The notes under the pieces were generated by a model, which saw nothing but the letters and a program-made list of their open reading frames with translations, had not been told where the DNA came from and did not search any database. A program made the translations under genes and the position numbers. A stretch of 64,000 nucleotides of DNA, taken from assembly GCF_002075345.1 (NCBI RefSeq), contig NZ_NAEW01000001.1, positions 310,001 to 374,000 on the forward strand, in the 5' to 3' direction. The stretch is from Citrobacter braakii. Its GTDB lineage: Bacteria; Pseudomonadota; Gammaproteobacteria; Enterobacterales; Enterobacteriaceae. Each line of letters starts with the position of its first letter. The first letter of the stretch is position 1. Of this stretch, positions 20,887 to 30,300 are shown in pieces.

Positions 20887-22227
20887 TGGTTAAAATCTTT
20901 AACATAGACAGAATTATAAAGAATGTTCAGATATACACTGAAAAAATAATCTCGTCTTACTTTTTTAACTTATAAAAAAGGAGGGCGATGCCTGATATAG
21001 GTTATTGTTAATCAATAGCTAATGCAGTAGCGAAAGAAGAGGTGATTTTTAATACCCACATTATCTTTGGATTTGCCATTATGATGGTAAGCGGTTCTAC
21101 ACATCTTGAGTGGCCCCTGACTTAAATTCAACATGTTGACTTTGACAGATATTAAAAAGTTGTGGACTTCCAAAATACTGGTTAGCATGTTTAAAACGTT
21201 TTCTTTTACAGGTTGTTATAAGGCTAAGCAAAACAGGTCAGATGGTGTCTGTGCACGGCTTTATATCAGCAACGGTATCATTATATTTATAACATATGCA
21301 CTTTGATGAGCTAAGGCCCGGACCAAAGCTCATGAGATATAAGTTCTGGCTACATTAGATGGAAGCAGTACACAACCTATTCATATGTTATCGAAAAGCC
21401 ACTACGTAAACAGAAAGTGCAAGTGCGAGAAATATCCAGTATTGAGAATGGTAATGGAAAAGTTTGAGCATAAATATCCTCCACAGATTCGGTTCCTAAT
21501 TAATGGCAGATTTAAATGTCAACAACAAACAAAAAAGCATGGGTATTGATTGTTTGATTGTTTCATATTGTTTCAGTGGTGCGCTATGACGGTGCGTTTG
21601 CACCAACAATAAGATTCTTGCATTGTTATGGTGAGCTTAGTGTCAGCCGGGCATTAAGACGCGAACAATCTACTGATAAATATAACCCAGGCAGCCATAT
21701 GCGGCTTTTTCTATCCTGTCTGTTACTCTTTGCCAGCCGCACACCGATACCACAAATCTTACCCGCCGCCTGAATGCCGCAAAGCACACCGGAAATCTTG
21801 CCGTTCCTGCCAAAAGCAAAACAGCCGGAGCTGACGTTGTAATCCTCTCTGACATGCTCGGAAATTTCGTGGTAGACGCTAAATATTATGCTGAGATGGA
21901 GGAAATACGACTCTTCCGTGAGTCAAAATCCCTGAAAACTTAGGGTGATAGATAAAGGTCTTAAGCAGCATGACATAATTTTCGATTTAAGCTATTTAAA
22001 TTCATTTTTTTGATAAGAATCATGTGCGATTTCCCTATAAAACTAAATCTTGCTATGTTTGGTTAATCATGCGTTAATGAATTCTTGGTTTGTAACGAAT
22101 TTATCTAAAGCAGTCGCTGTAATAATTTTATTTCTTGTTCCTGTTGAGATTTCCTTGCTAGCTTCTCTCTCTGATGATTTTTTTCGGACCATTCTGCCCA
22201 AGGGCTTACTCAAGAAAGGTAATAATT
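20887..22227. other. Long region without a supported gene
   Basis: 1341 AT-rich bases hold only short open frames. One stretch around 21720-21943 is open without a start (ends ESKSLKT) and could be a decayed gene; I do not recognise it. The last 200 bases (from about 22020) are probably the promoter and leader of the second csp gene, but the cold-box sequence is much less clear than for copy 1. Confidence 0.4.
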
Positions 22228-22440
22228 ATGTCTAATAAAATGACTGGCTTAGTTAAATGGTTCAATCCTGAAAAAGGTTTTGGGTTTATCACCCCTAAAG
22301 ATGGCAGTAAAGATGTGTTTGTACACTTTTCTGCTATCCAGAGTAACGATTTCAAGACGCTGAATGAGAATCAGGAAGTTGAGTTTAGTGTTGAACAGGG
22401 ACCTAAAGGCCCCTCAGCAGTTAATGTCGTGGTTGTATAA
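22228..22440 (+). CDS. CspA-family cold-shock protein, copy 2
   Basis: 70 aa from ATG 22228, with AAAGGTAA upstream; the frame extends further but without family support. RNP1 KGFGFITP and RNP2 DVFVHFSAI are intact. Copies 1 and 2 share most residues; differences cluster in the loop after KWFN (PEKG vs ESKG) and the C-terminal third. It is tightly followed by ymcF copy 2, 10 bp after the stop. Confidence 0.93.
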   Translation: MSNKMTGLVKWFNPEKGFGFITPKDGSKDVFVHFSAIQSNDFKTLNENQEVEFSVEQGPKGPSAVNVVVV

Positions 22441-22450
22441 GGTAACTGTT

Positions 22451-22639
22451 ATTACACATCATATTCACTTCAGATGCCCGTGTTGCCACGGATCTCAGTA
22501 CAGAACGTCGAGCTTTGATGTTACTGAAAAAAATCCTTTCGGAGCAAAATGTATTTTTTGCAAATCGGTAATGATTACATTTGACAATATTGCGCTATAC
22601 ATTCGTTCTGGTCAGACTTTGTTAGATTTTAGAAAATAA
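22451..22639 (+). CDS. ymcF: YmcF-like small cold-shock protein, copy 2, AUU start
   Basis: No ATG, GTG or TTG precedes the conserved core, but an ATT codon at 22451 aligns exactly with the ATG of copy 1 (ITHHIHFRCPCCHG against MTDHIYFKCPCCHG). It gives exactly 62 codons, like copy 1, and has AAGGT seven bases upstream. I recall that E. coli YmcF is also reported to use a non-AUG start. The two CxxC pairs are intact. It overlaps nothing and is 10 bp downstream of csp copy 2, so it is surely cotranscribed with it. Confidence 0.75.
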   Translation: MTHHIHFRCPCCHGSQYRTSSFDVTEKNPFGAKCIFCKSVMITFDNIALYIRSGQTLLDFRK

Positions 22640-22712
22640 AGTTCAGGTTCCTTATGGAGCCTTTTTTGTATGCTAAACCGTTCATCTTTGTACGAACAAT
22701 CACGGTATCATT

Positions 22713-22943
22713 ATGAAAAAAGTAATCGTTTTTTTTAACTCAGAACCGGCAGTTGTTGTATCCGTAATGAAGGGAATTACTTCGATAATGCGTGAGTTTC
22801 CCAATGGGGAAAAAGCACACCTGTCCGTGATGTCAGCAGGATTTCCATCTCTGACAGGAGACCATAAAATAGTTTATGTTGCCTCTGATCGCGATGTCAG
22901 TTCCGAAGAGATTCTCGAGGCAGCATCGAAGCTTTTGAAGTGA
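22713..22943 (+). CDS. Uncharacterised 76-aa protein
   Basis: 76 aa from ATG 22713 (MKKVIVFFNSEPAVVVSVMKGI). It looks like a small alpha/beta fold: two strands (VIVFF, KIVYVAS) and a C-terminal helix EEILEAASKLLK. I do not recognise the family. It follows ymcF copy 2 after 73 bp and precedes the gnsA-like gene, so a link with the cold-shock cassette is possible but unproven. Confidence 0.6.
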   Translation: MKKVIVFFNSEPAVVVSVMKGITSIMREFPNGEKAHLSVMSAGFPSLTGDHKIVYVASDRDVSSEEILEAASKLLK

Positions 22944-23149
22944 CATCTGATTGTTTCTTTACCTACCGAGATAGTAGTCCAGTGGTTTGCAGATGTTTTG
23001 CGCTTTTCTTGTATGAAGATTGTACTGCAACCTCTTGATTATTGAGTCTTTCCATTCTATCTTTTAAACATGTCAGCGCTGTTATAAGTGCTCCACGGGG
23101 AATGTTACATACTTGGCGTTGATACGTTAGAGATCAAGAGAGGTAAATA

Positions 23150-23323
23150 ATGAACGTCGAAGAGTTAAAAACAAAAACTGAAGCGGATATTTCTGAATTC
23201 ATTACAAAAAAAATTGTTGAACTCAAAAAAAAGACAGGAAAAGAAGTTTCCGACATCCAGTTTACTGCTCGTGAAAAAATGACTGGGCTTGAAAGCTATG
23301 ATATTAAAATTACATTGATCTAA
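23150..23323 (+). CDS. gnsA: GnsA/GnsB-family small protein
   Basis: 57 aa, too short for most gene callers. MNVEELKTKTEADISEFI and KKTGKEVSDIQFTAREKM followed by TGLESYDIKITLI match E. coli GnsA and GnsB in length and almost every position. Extra GnsA/B raises unsaturated fatty acid content and suppresses a secG cold-sensitive mutation. AGAGAGG lies upstream of ATG 23150. In K-12 gnsA is next to the cspG/cspH locus and gnsB is in Qin next to cspI, so the company it keeps here is the same. Confidence 0.85.
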   Translation: MNVEELKTKTEADISEFITKKIVELKKKTGKEVSDIQFTAREKMTGLESYDIKITLI

Positions 23324-23348
23324 TTGTTAAAAGACCCAGCTTGAATGG

Positions 23349-23379
23349 AAAGCATTATCTTAAAAGGTAATGCTTTTTT
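23349..23379 (+). terminator. Rho-independent terminator after the gns gene
   Basis: The stem AAAGCATTA / TAATGCTTT with a 10-nt loop runs into a T-rich tail, 25 bp after the gns stop. Confidence 0.8.
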
Positions 23380-23585
23380 ATTACTGTCAAAAAATTTGGA
23401 TGTTGTCAAAACCTTCATTTTTAATCATAGAGACAAGTCCTGACTTTTTAATGGGGCCTGTCCGATGCCAGCCCGCGCTATCGGGCTACTGCTGGCTCAG
23501 GGCAGGGAATGCACTTGTCGGAAATTTCGTGGTCAGTGTGTATCACATTGAGGGGAGTGGGATGACGTAGTAGCCTGCGAATGGG

Positions 23586-23702
23586 TTAATTATCATTTCG
23601 GTCGGGATTGTTAGATAACCCAACTCCTACTTTTACCGCAGCAAACAACATAATGCACAGAGCGGTAATGACGGTAAATACCAATGAAAGGCTGGTAATC
23701 AT
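23586..23702 (-). CDS. Small single-pass membrane protein (38 aa)
   Basis: A 38-aa frame from ATG 23702 with AAGAAAA upstream encodes one hydrophobic helix (SLSLVFTVITALCIMLFAA) and a polar tail GLSNNPDRNDN. The tail resembles that of the small E. coli membrane protein I recall as YnaM (ends with GISNNPDKTDV), so it is probably a real small membrane protein. Function is unknown. Confidence 0.6.
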   Translation of the reverse strand: MITSLSLVFTVITALCIMLFAAVKVGVGLSNNPDRNDN

Positions 23703-24020
23703 AAATTTTCTTCATTTCAGATGGATTTGATTATTAGACTAAGGCATAAAGGAAAAGTTCAAGGTAAATATCATAGTATTTTCCGGAAAAAATATCGAAG
23801 CGGGTGATTGTATACCAGAGCGGGCTGCAGGGAGCCATATCCAAGAGTGGCGGATCAACGGTCTCAACGGCCCCTGTGGCTGCAAATATCTATCTTGGCA
23901 AACGTCGTCATCTACCCTGTGATATCCCCCTTTTGGATAAAAAATAGGAAGATAAATTAAATGGTTAAATTTTATCCAAACGTGGTACAGTGAATCTCAT
24001 TCATCGAAAGGGTAATCATC
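23703..24020. other. Intergenic region upstream of the small zinc-ribbon gene
   Basis: About 320 bases with no supported gene. The last 100 bases are AT-rich and contain a plausible promoter (TTATCC ... TACAGT) for the zinc-ribbon gene. Confidence 0.35.
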
Positions 24021-24185
24021 ATGTCTCTCATCGATTACGCAATGAAGTACCTCGGCGGCGTATCGACGACTACTGTCATCTGCCCGGCCTGCGGCTTACG
24101 TTCATCCCAATCTATTTCTAAAATTCGCCTTAAGCAGACAATGCTGTGCCCTGGCTGTAAAACACTGTTTGTTTCACCACGATAA
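24021..24185 (+). CDS. Small zinc-ribbon protein (54 aa)
   Basis: 54 aa from ATG 24021 with AAGGG upstream. Two CxxC knuckles (CPAC and CPGC, 24 residues apart) form a zinc ribbon, with the segment SQSISKIRLKQTMLCPGCK typical of small enterobacterial zinc-binding proteins such as YnfU (name from memory, not certain). A related protein lies at 33330, on the other side of the glucan synthase gene. Function is unknown. Confidence 0.65.
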   Translation: MSLIDYAMKYLGGVSTTTVICPACGLRSSQSISKIRLKQTMLCPGCKTLFVSPR

Positions 24186-24196
24186 CCCTGACACTT

Positions 24197-24226
24197 AGTT
24201 GCACCTAAACCCGGTGTTCTATACTT
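24197..24226 (+). promoter_or_regulatory. Putative RpoS-type promoter of the glucan synthase gene
   Basis: CTATACTT at 24219-24226 fits the extended -10 element preferred by sigma-S, with a weak TTGCAC 15 bases upstream. It lies about 90 bp before the ndvB-like start. Prediction from sequence only. Confidence 0.4.
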
Positions 24227-24314
24227 AAGTCAAATCCCGGCAGCTGTTAAATCCCTGATGCCTTACGCCCATCCTGAGAGAACGTTTCTGAACTGATTTC
24301 GCAACTGCTCCTGC

Positions 24315-27300
24315 ATGCTAACTCTGCATCAGAGCAATGCTATGAAAATGAACCCCAGGGCGTGGTTTAACCGCTCCCATATTCCGATGAATGCTACCGA
24401 AAGCGTAACGTTTTCGGCGAACGATCCTGCCGGTGAAAGCACTCTGCAGTCAGAACTCTTTTCGACCACCCAGATGGAACGCTACGGTCAGAAGCTCGCA
24501 CGGACCCATAAATTATCGCCGGATAAACATCCTTATTATCTTCTAAAAAGACTCGGCGAGAATGAGGCCATCATTACCCAAAGCTGTTATGAGCTTAACG
24601 CGGGTAAAAAGACCAGCATCATGCCTGCCGGGGAGTGGTTGCTGGACAATTATTATCTGATTGAGGAACAAATCCGCACTGTCCGTCAGCACTTGCCGAA
24701 AAGCTTTGGTAAAGGTCTCCCGTCGCTGATGTCGCCGCTGAATTGCCCACGAATTTACAATATTGCATCAGAGGCCATTGCTCACGGTGACGGGCGCTGG
24801 GATGCCGCCAGCCTGACCAGCTATCTCACCGCCTATCAACAGGTGACCCCGCTGACATTAGGTGAAGTCTGGGCGTTACCGGGAATGCTGCGCCTGGCGC
24901 TGATTGAAAATCTTCGTCGTATCAGTATCGGAGTGATCAAAGCGCAGCAGGACAGAACGCTGGCCGATATGTGGATAACAAAGATTTTCGGATGTGCAGA
25001 GAATGCCCCTGGCGATTTAATCATGGTTGTTGCCGATATGGCACGCTCCCGACCTACGTTAACCAGTGCGTTTGTCGCAGAGCTGGTGCGGCGTCTGCAG
25101 GGGCATGGCAATGCGCTGTCGTTACCTCTGACCTGGGTTGATCAGTGCCTTCGGGAACAGGGGATCACCACCGACGTTCTCATACATAATTTCAATCAAC
25201 AGCTTGCCGCCAGCCAGCTATCTGTCAGTAACAGTATCGCGGGTCTGCGATTACTGAGTGAAACGGATTGGGCTGATTTCGCCGAAACGATAAGTGTCGT
25301 CGAACAGGCATTACGCAATGATCCTGCCGGTATCTATCCTCGGATGCACTTCAATACCCGGGATCATTACCGGCACGTTGTTGAGGTCCTGGCCAGAGAC
25401 AGTGGTCTCAGCGAGCCTGAAGTTGCTGACAGGGTGCTGACGCTTTCAGGAAACAGTGCTCCCGATTCACTGGAACATCATATTGGTTATTATCTCGCAG
25501 GCGAAGGTCGGCAGGCGCTGGAAATTCATCTGTTAGCAGACACCTCAAGGCTCATGCGCTTGCGGCACAGTTTCAACAGAATAACCCTGCTGTCATGGCT
25601 TGGAAGCCTGGCGTTGTTGACAACCGCAACGACCGCAGCGATTTTGCACGAAACAGCCATGCAGGGCGCAGACTGGCTGTTGATCGCGGTGATATTCCCT
25701 CTGATTATCGCTGTAACTCAGTTGATGAGCGATTTACTCAGTGACGCCACCACCCGTTTTCGCGTTCCTCGCCCCTTGCCGCGGATGGATTTCTCAACCG
25801 GCATTCCCCCTGACAGCGCCACTCTGTTAGTCATCCCCTGCATGCTGACCAGCCACGCAAGTTTCAGCCAACTCCTCACCAGTCTTGAAGTCTGCTGGCT
25901 GGGGAATGAAAACGAAAATCTCAGGTTTGCGCTGCTCACTGATTTCGCTGATTCTGCAAATGAACCCTCGCCGGAAAGCCAGATGCTGCTCAGACAGGCG
26001 ATCGCTGATACGCAGGCGCTGAATCGCCGCTATCCCTCCAGCCGCCCACGTTTTTATCTGCTACACCGCCAGCCTGAATGGAACCCCGCGGAAGGAACGT
26101 GGATGGGCTATGAACGCAAGCGGGGAAAACTGGCGTTACTGAACAACTGGTTGCGCCATCCGGGGACACAATTCGTCAGCGTTGCAGACATGCCTGCTAA
26201 CCTTTTACCGGGCCACATTAAATACGTCATTACCCTGGACAGTGATACGGTGCTGCCGCGCGATACGGCGCACAAACTGGTCGCGACGATGGCGCATCCG
26301 CTGAATACGCCAGAGTATGATCCGGTACGCCAGAGGGTTGTCAAAGGATTTGGCATTTTACAACCCGGCCTTGCGGAGGAGATACCACGCAACGGTCAGG
26401 GACGTTACGCCGCCATGCGCAGCAGCATACCGGGCAATAATCCCTATTCGATGATGTCTTCGGATATCTATCAGGACCTTTTTGGGGAAGGATCGTTCGT
26501 GGGGAAAGGGATTTACGATGTTGACATTTTTATGCAGGCCACGGCCAACACCTGCCCGGAAAACCTGGTTCTCAGCCATGATCTACTCGAAGGATGCTAT
26601 GCACGTTCGGGTCTGCTGAGTGAGGTGTTACTCTATGAACAGTACCCGAATAATTATCTGTCGGATGTTGCACGTCGTTCACGATGGATCCGGGGTGACT
26701 GGCAACTGCTTAACTGGCTGAAACCACGTGTCAGAAGAGCCGATGGAACCCGGGCCAGGAATCCGCTGACCGCGCTTTCTTACTGGAAATTACTCGATAA
26801 TCTGCGTCGCAGTCTGGTCGCCCCCTCATTACTGGTATTGCTGTTCTTCACCCTGCTAGGGGTACCTAATCCGGTTTACTGGCTGGGCGTACTGTCGCTG
26901 ATATGGCTGTTGCCAACCATCCTCTGCATCACCCATGACCTGCTGCATAAACCTCTGCGTCGCCGCCTGAAGCCGCATCTGTTACTGGTAGGGGCGGGCG
27001 CGCTGAAGCGTTTGTCAGGTATCGGCCTTAATTTTGCGATACTGCCGCATGAAGCCGGATATTCGCTAAAAGCGATCGCCGTGACGTTATGGCGATTGGG
27101 GTTCAGCAGGCGTCACCTCAGCCAGTGGGTCAGCCACAGCCAGGACAGCAATCAGGCCGGACCCACTGTCGCGCGTTTTTATCAGGCGATGTGGCTGAAT
27201 GTTGCATGTGGTGTGATGCTGATAATACTGACCGGACAATTTGCTCCACAACTGCTGGGGATTGCGTTGCCGATCGGTTTGTTATGGTGTGCGGCACCGC

Positions 27301-30300
27301 TGCTGATGAGCTGGCTGAGTCGTCAGCCTGCGCGTAAGGTGTTTTCGCCCAATCCGGAACAAAAACAGCTGTTGCGCCAGACAAGCCGTGAAATCTGGGC
27401 GTTTTTTGAAACCTTTGCCACAGAAAAAGAGAACTGGCTTCCGCCTGATAACTACCAGGAAATACCGCAGCCGACGGTGGCCCATCGAACTTCTCCTACC
27501 AATATTGGCCTTTCCCTCATGGCTAACCTGACTGCATGGGACTTTGGCTACCTGCCCGGCGGGGAAGTGCTCCGGCGCGTGTCGCTCACGCTCGACACAA
27601 TGGATAAAATGGAGCACTACCGGGGCCATCTCTACAACTGGTATGACACTCGTACGCTGGCCCCCCTCAGCCCACGCTATATCTCAAGCGTTGACAGCGG
27701 CAACATGGCAGGGCATTTGTTGACACTGCGTGCAGGGCTGTCCGCCATGCGTCATCAGCCAGTTCTAAACAGCCAACAGATACTGGCAGGACTCAACGAT
27801 ACGCTGGATATTCTGGAAAAACAGTGGGGTCATAACCCGCCTGACAGCTTGCGGTTGCTGCGAAAACACTGCCTGAGCGCGGTGTCGCTCTCTCCGCAGA
27901 CATTTTTCAGCGAGCTGAAAAATATGCGCACCCAGTGCAATCACCTGAACACGCTATGCCATCAGGGATCTCCTCTTCAGATGCGTTGGGCAGGACATCT
28001 GGAGCATCAACTGGTTCAGCTTTGCCATGAGTGGTCGCTGCTGCTTGGTTGGTTACCTGCATCCTGGAACGAACAGACGCTGCCGACTTTGTGCGAGCTT
28101 GCCCGCGCAACATTTACTGGTGTAGGAACCCCCCCGGCGTCAGCGACGGAGCAGGCCCGGATGCGACTCAATATTATCACTGAACTTGAACAACGGCTGG
28201 ATGAGCATGCCCGGATGGATTTCGCCTTTCTGTACAGCGAAGCAACCAGTCTGCTCAGTGTTGGCTATAACTGTGACACGAATATGCCTGACAAGAGCCA
28301 CTACGATCTTCTACCGTCTGAAATCCGCCTGACCAGCTTTCTTGCCATTGCCACTAATCAGCTACCACTTAAAAGCTGGTACGCGTTGGGACGACTGTTC
28401 ACTACCATTGACAATGAAACCGCCCTGATGTCATGGAGCGGGTCAATGTTTGAATACCTGATGCCGAATCTGGTAATGCCCACCTGGCCAGGCAGCCTGC
28501 TCGATGAAATGAGTCAGTCGGCGGTAATGCGCCAGATTCATTGGGGGAAAGAACGCGGAGTACCGTGGGGCGTTTCAGAGTCTGGTTATCATGCTTTTGA
28601 TGTTCAGCATAATTATCAATATCAGGCATTTGGTGTGCCGGGTCTCGGCCTGCGCAGGGGGCTTGCCGATGACATGGTAGTCGCCCCTTACGCCACACTG
28701 CTGGCGTTGATGGTCTCCCCACAGAAAGCCTGTGAGAACCTGTTCAGGCTGCAAAAAAATGGCGCACATGGTGAATACGGTTTTTATGAAGCGCTGGACT
28801 ATACTCCCTCACGCCTCGCAACCGGTCAGCTCTATGCGGTGGTTCAGTCCTGGATGGCGCATCACCAGGGCATGGCGTTTCAGGCGCTGGCTCATGTGCT
28901 ACTTGACGCCCCGATGACTGAACGCTTCATGTCCAGTACGGTCTTCCGCTCAGCGAGCCTGCTGTTACAGGAACGCGTGCCGGATGCAGTTGATCTGTAC
29001 AGTCCGCGCCGTCATTTTGAATCTCATGAGGGCAGGGTCAAACCCGTTCGCTATGAACCCCGTATTTTCTATGGCGTGGACACGCCGGCCCCGGATATTC
29101 AACTGCTGTCCAACAACCATTATCATCTGATGTTGACCACGGGCGGCGGCGGCTATAGTCGCTGGAATAATATTGCGCTTACGCGCTGGCGCAGTGATAC
29201 CACCCGCGATAACTGGGGAGCATTTTGCTATATCCGCGATATACAGACGGGGAATGTGTCGAGCAATACATGGCAACCGACAGCCCACACCAGCGGGCAT
29301 GACGAGGAAGTGATATTCACCGATGCGAGTGCTGAATTCAGACGCTCTTTCGATGGGCTCAGCGTCAAAACTCAGGTTGTGATCTCCCCGGAGGATGATA
29401 TTGAGTTGCGACGGCTCACACTGATTCATCGTGGTCGCCAGCCCCGCTCTCTGGAACTGACAACCTATGCCGAAGTAGTACTGGCACCTGAAGCCAGCGA
29501 TCTGGCACACCCGGCATTTAGCAATTTGTTTATTCAGACGGAACTGGATCCTGAGCGTGACGCTATTCTTTGCCACCGGCGCCCGCGTTCTCCGGGTGAA
29601 GCGAGTCCCTGCCTGTTTCACATGATGGTGGTGCATGGCGATAACCGTCATAACGTTTCGTTTGAAACAGACAGGGAAAAATTTCTTGGTCGTGGCAGAA
29701 ACCCTGCTGATGCCCAGGCAATAAAGGCAGGCGGGGCGCTCAGCAACACATCGGGGTCAGTGCTGGATCCGATCCTGGCAATACGCCACGCCATCACTCT
29801 GCAGCCGGGGCAGCCGGTCACGATTGATATCATTTATGGCATCAGTGAGACCCGCCAGCAGAGCCTGGCGTTGCTGGAAAAATACCGCGATTACCCTATC
29901 GCTGATCGCGTCTTTGAACTGGCCTGGTCTCACAGTCTGGTGGTGTTACGCCAGATGAACGCCAGTGAAGATGATGCCACTTTGTTTAATCGTCTTGCCA
30001 GCGCGGTGCTTTACCCTGTCCAGGAGCTGCGCGCCGAAGGCCAGGCGATCAGCCGCAACCGGCGTGGTCAGTCCGGTCTGTGGGGCTGGGCAATTTCAGG
30101 CGATCTGCCGATAGTGCTTCTCAGTATTACCAGCGAGGAAAGTATTGCCTCAGTGACCACACTGATTCAGGCACACCGTTACTGGAGACAGAAAGGGCTG
30201 GATGTTGATTTGGTTATCCTGAATAACAGCCCCGGCGGCTACCAGCAGGGCTTACAAAATCAGATTATGGACTTAATTTATGCCGGATCTGAAGCCAGCC

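Noticed and set aside
21558..21943. Short frames in the large gap before csp copy 2
   Set aside because: Frames lack starts or support; possibly a decayed gene but I cannot name it, so it is only mentioned as gap content.
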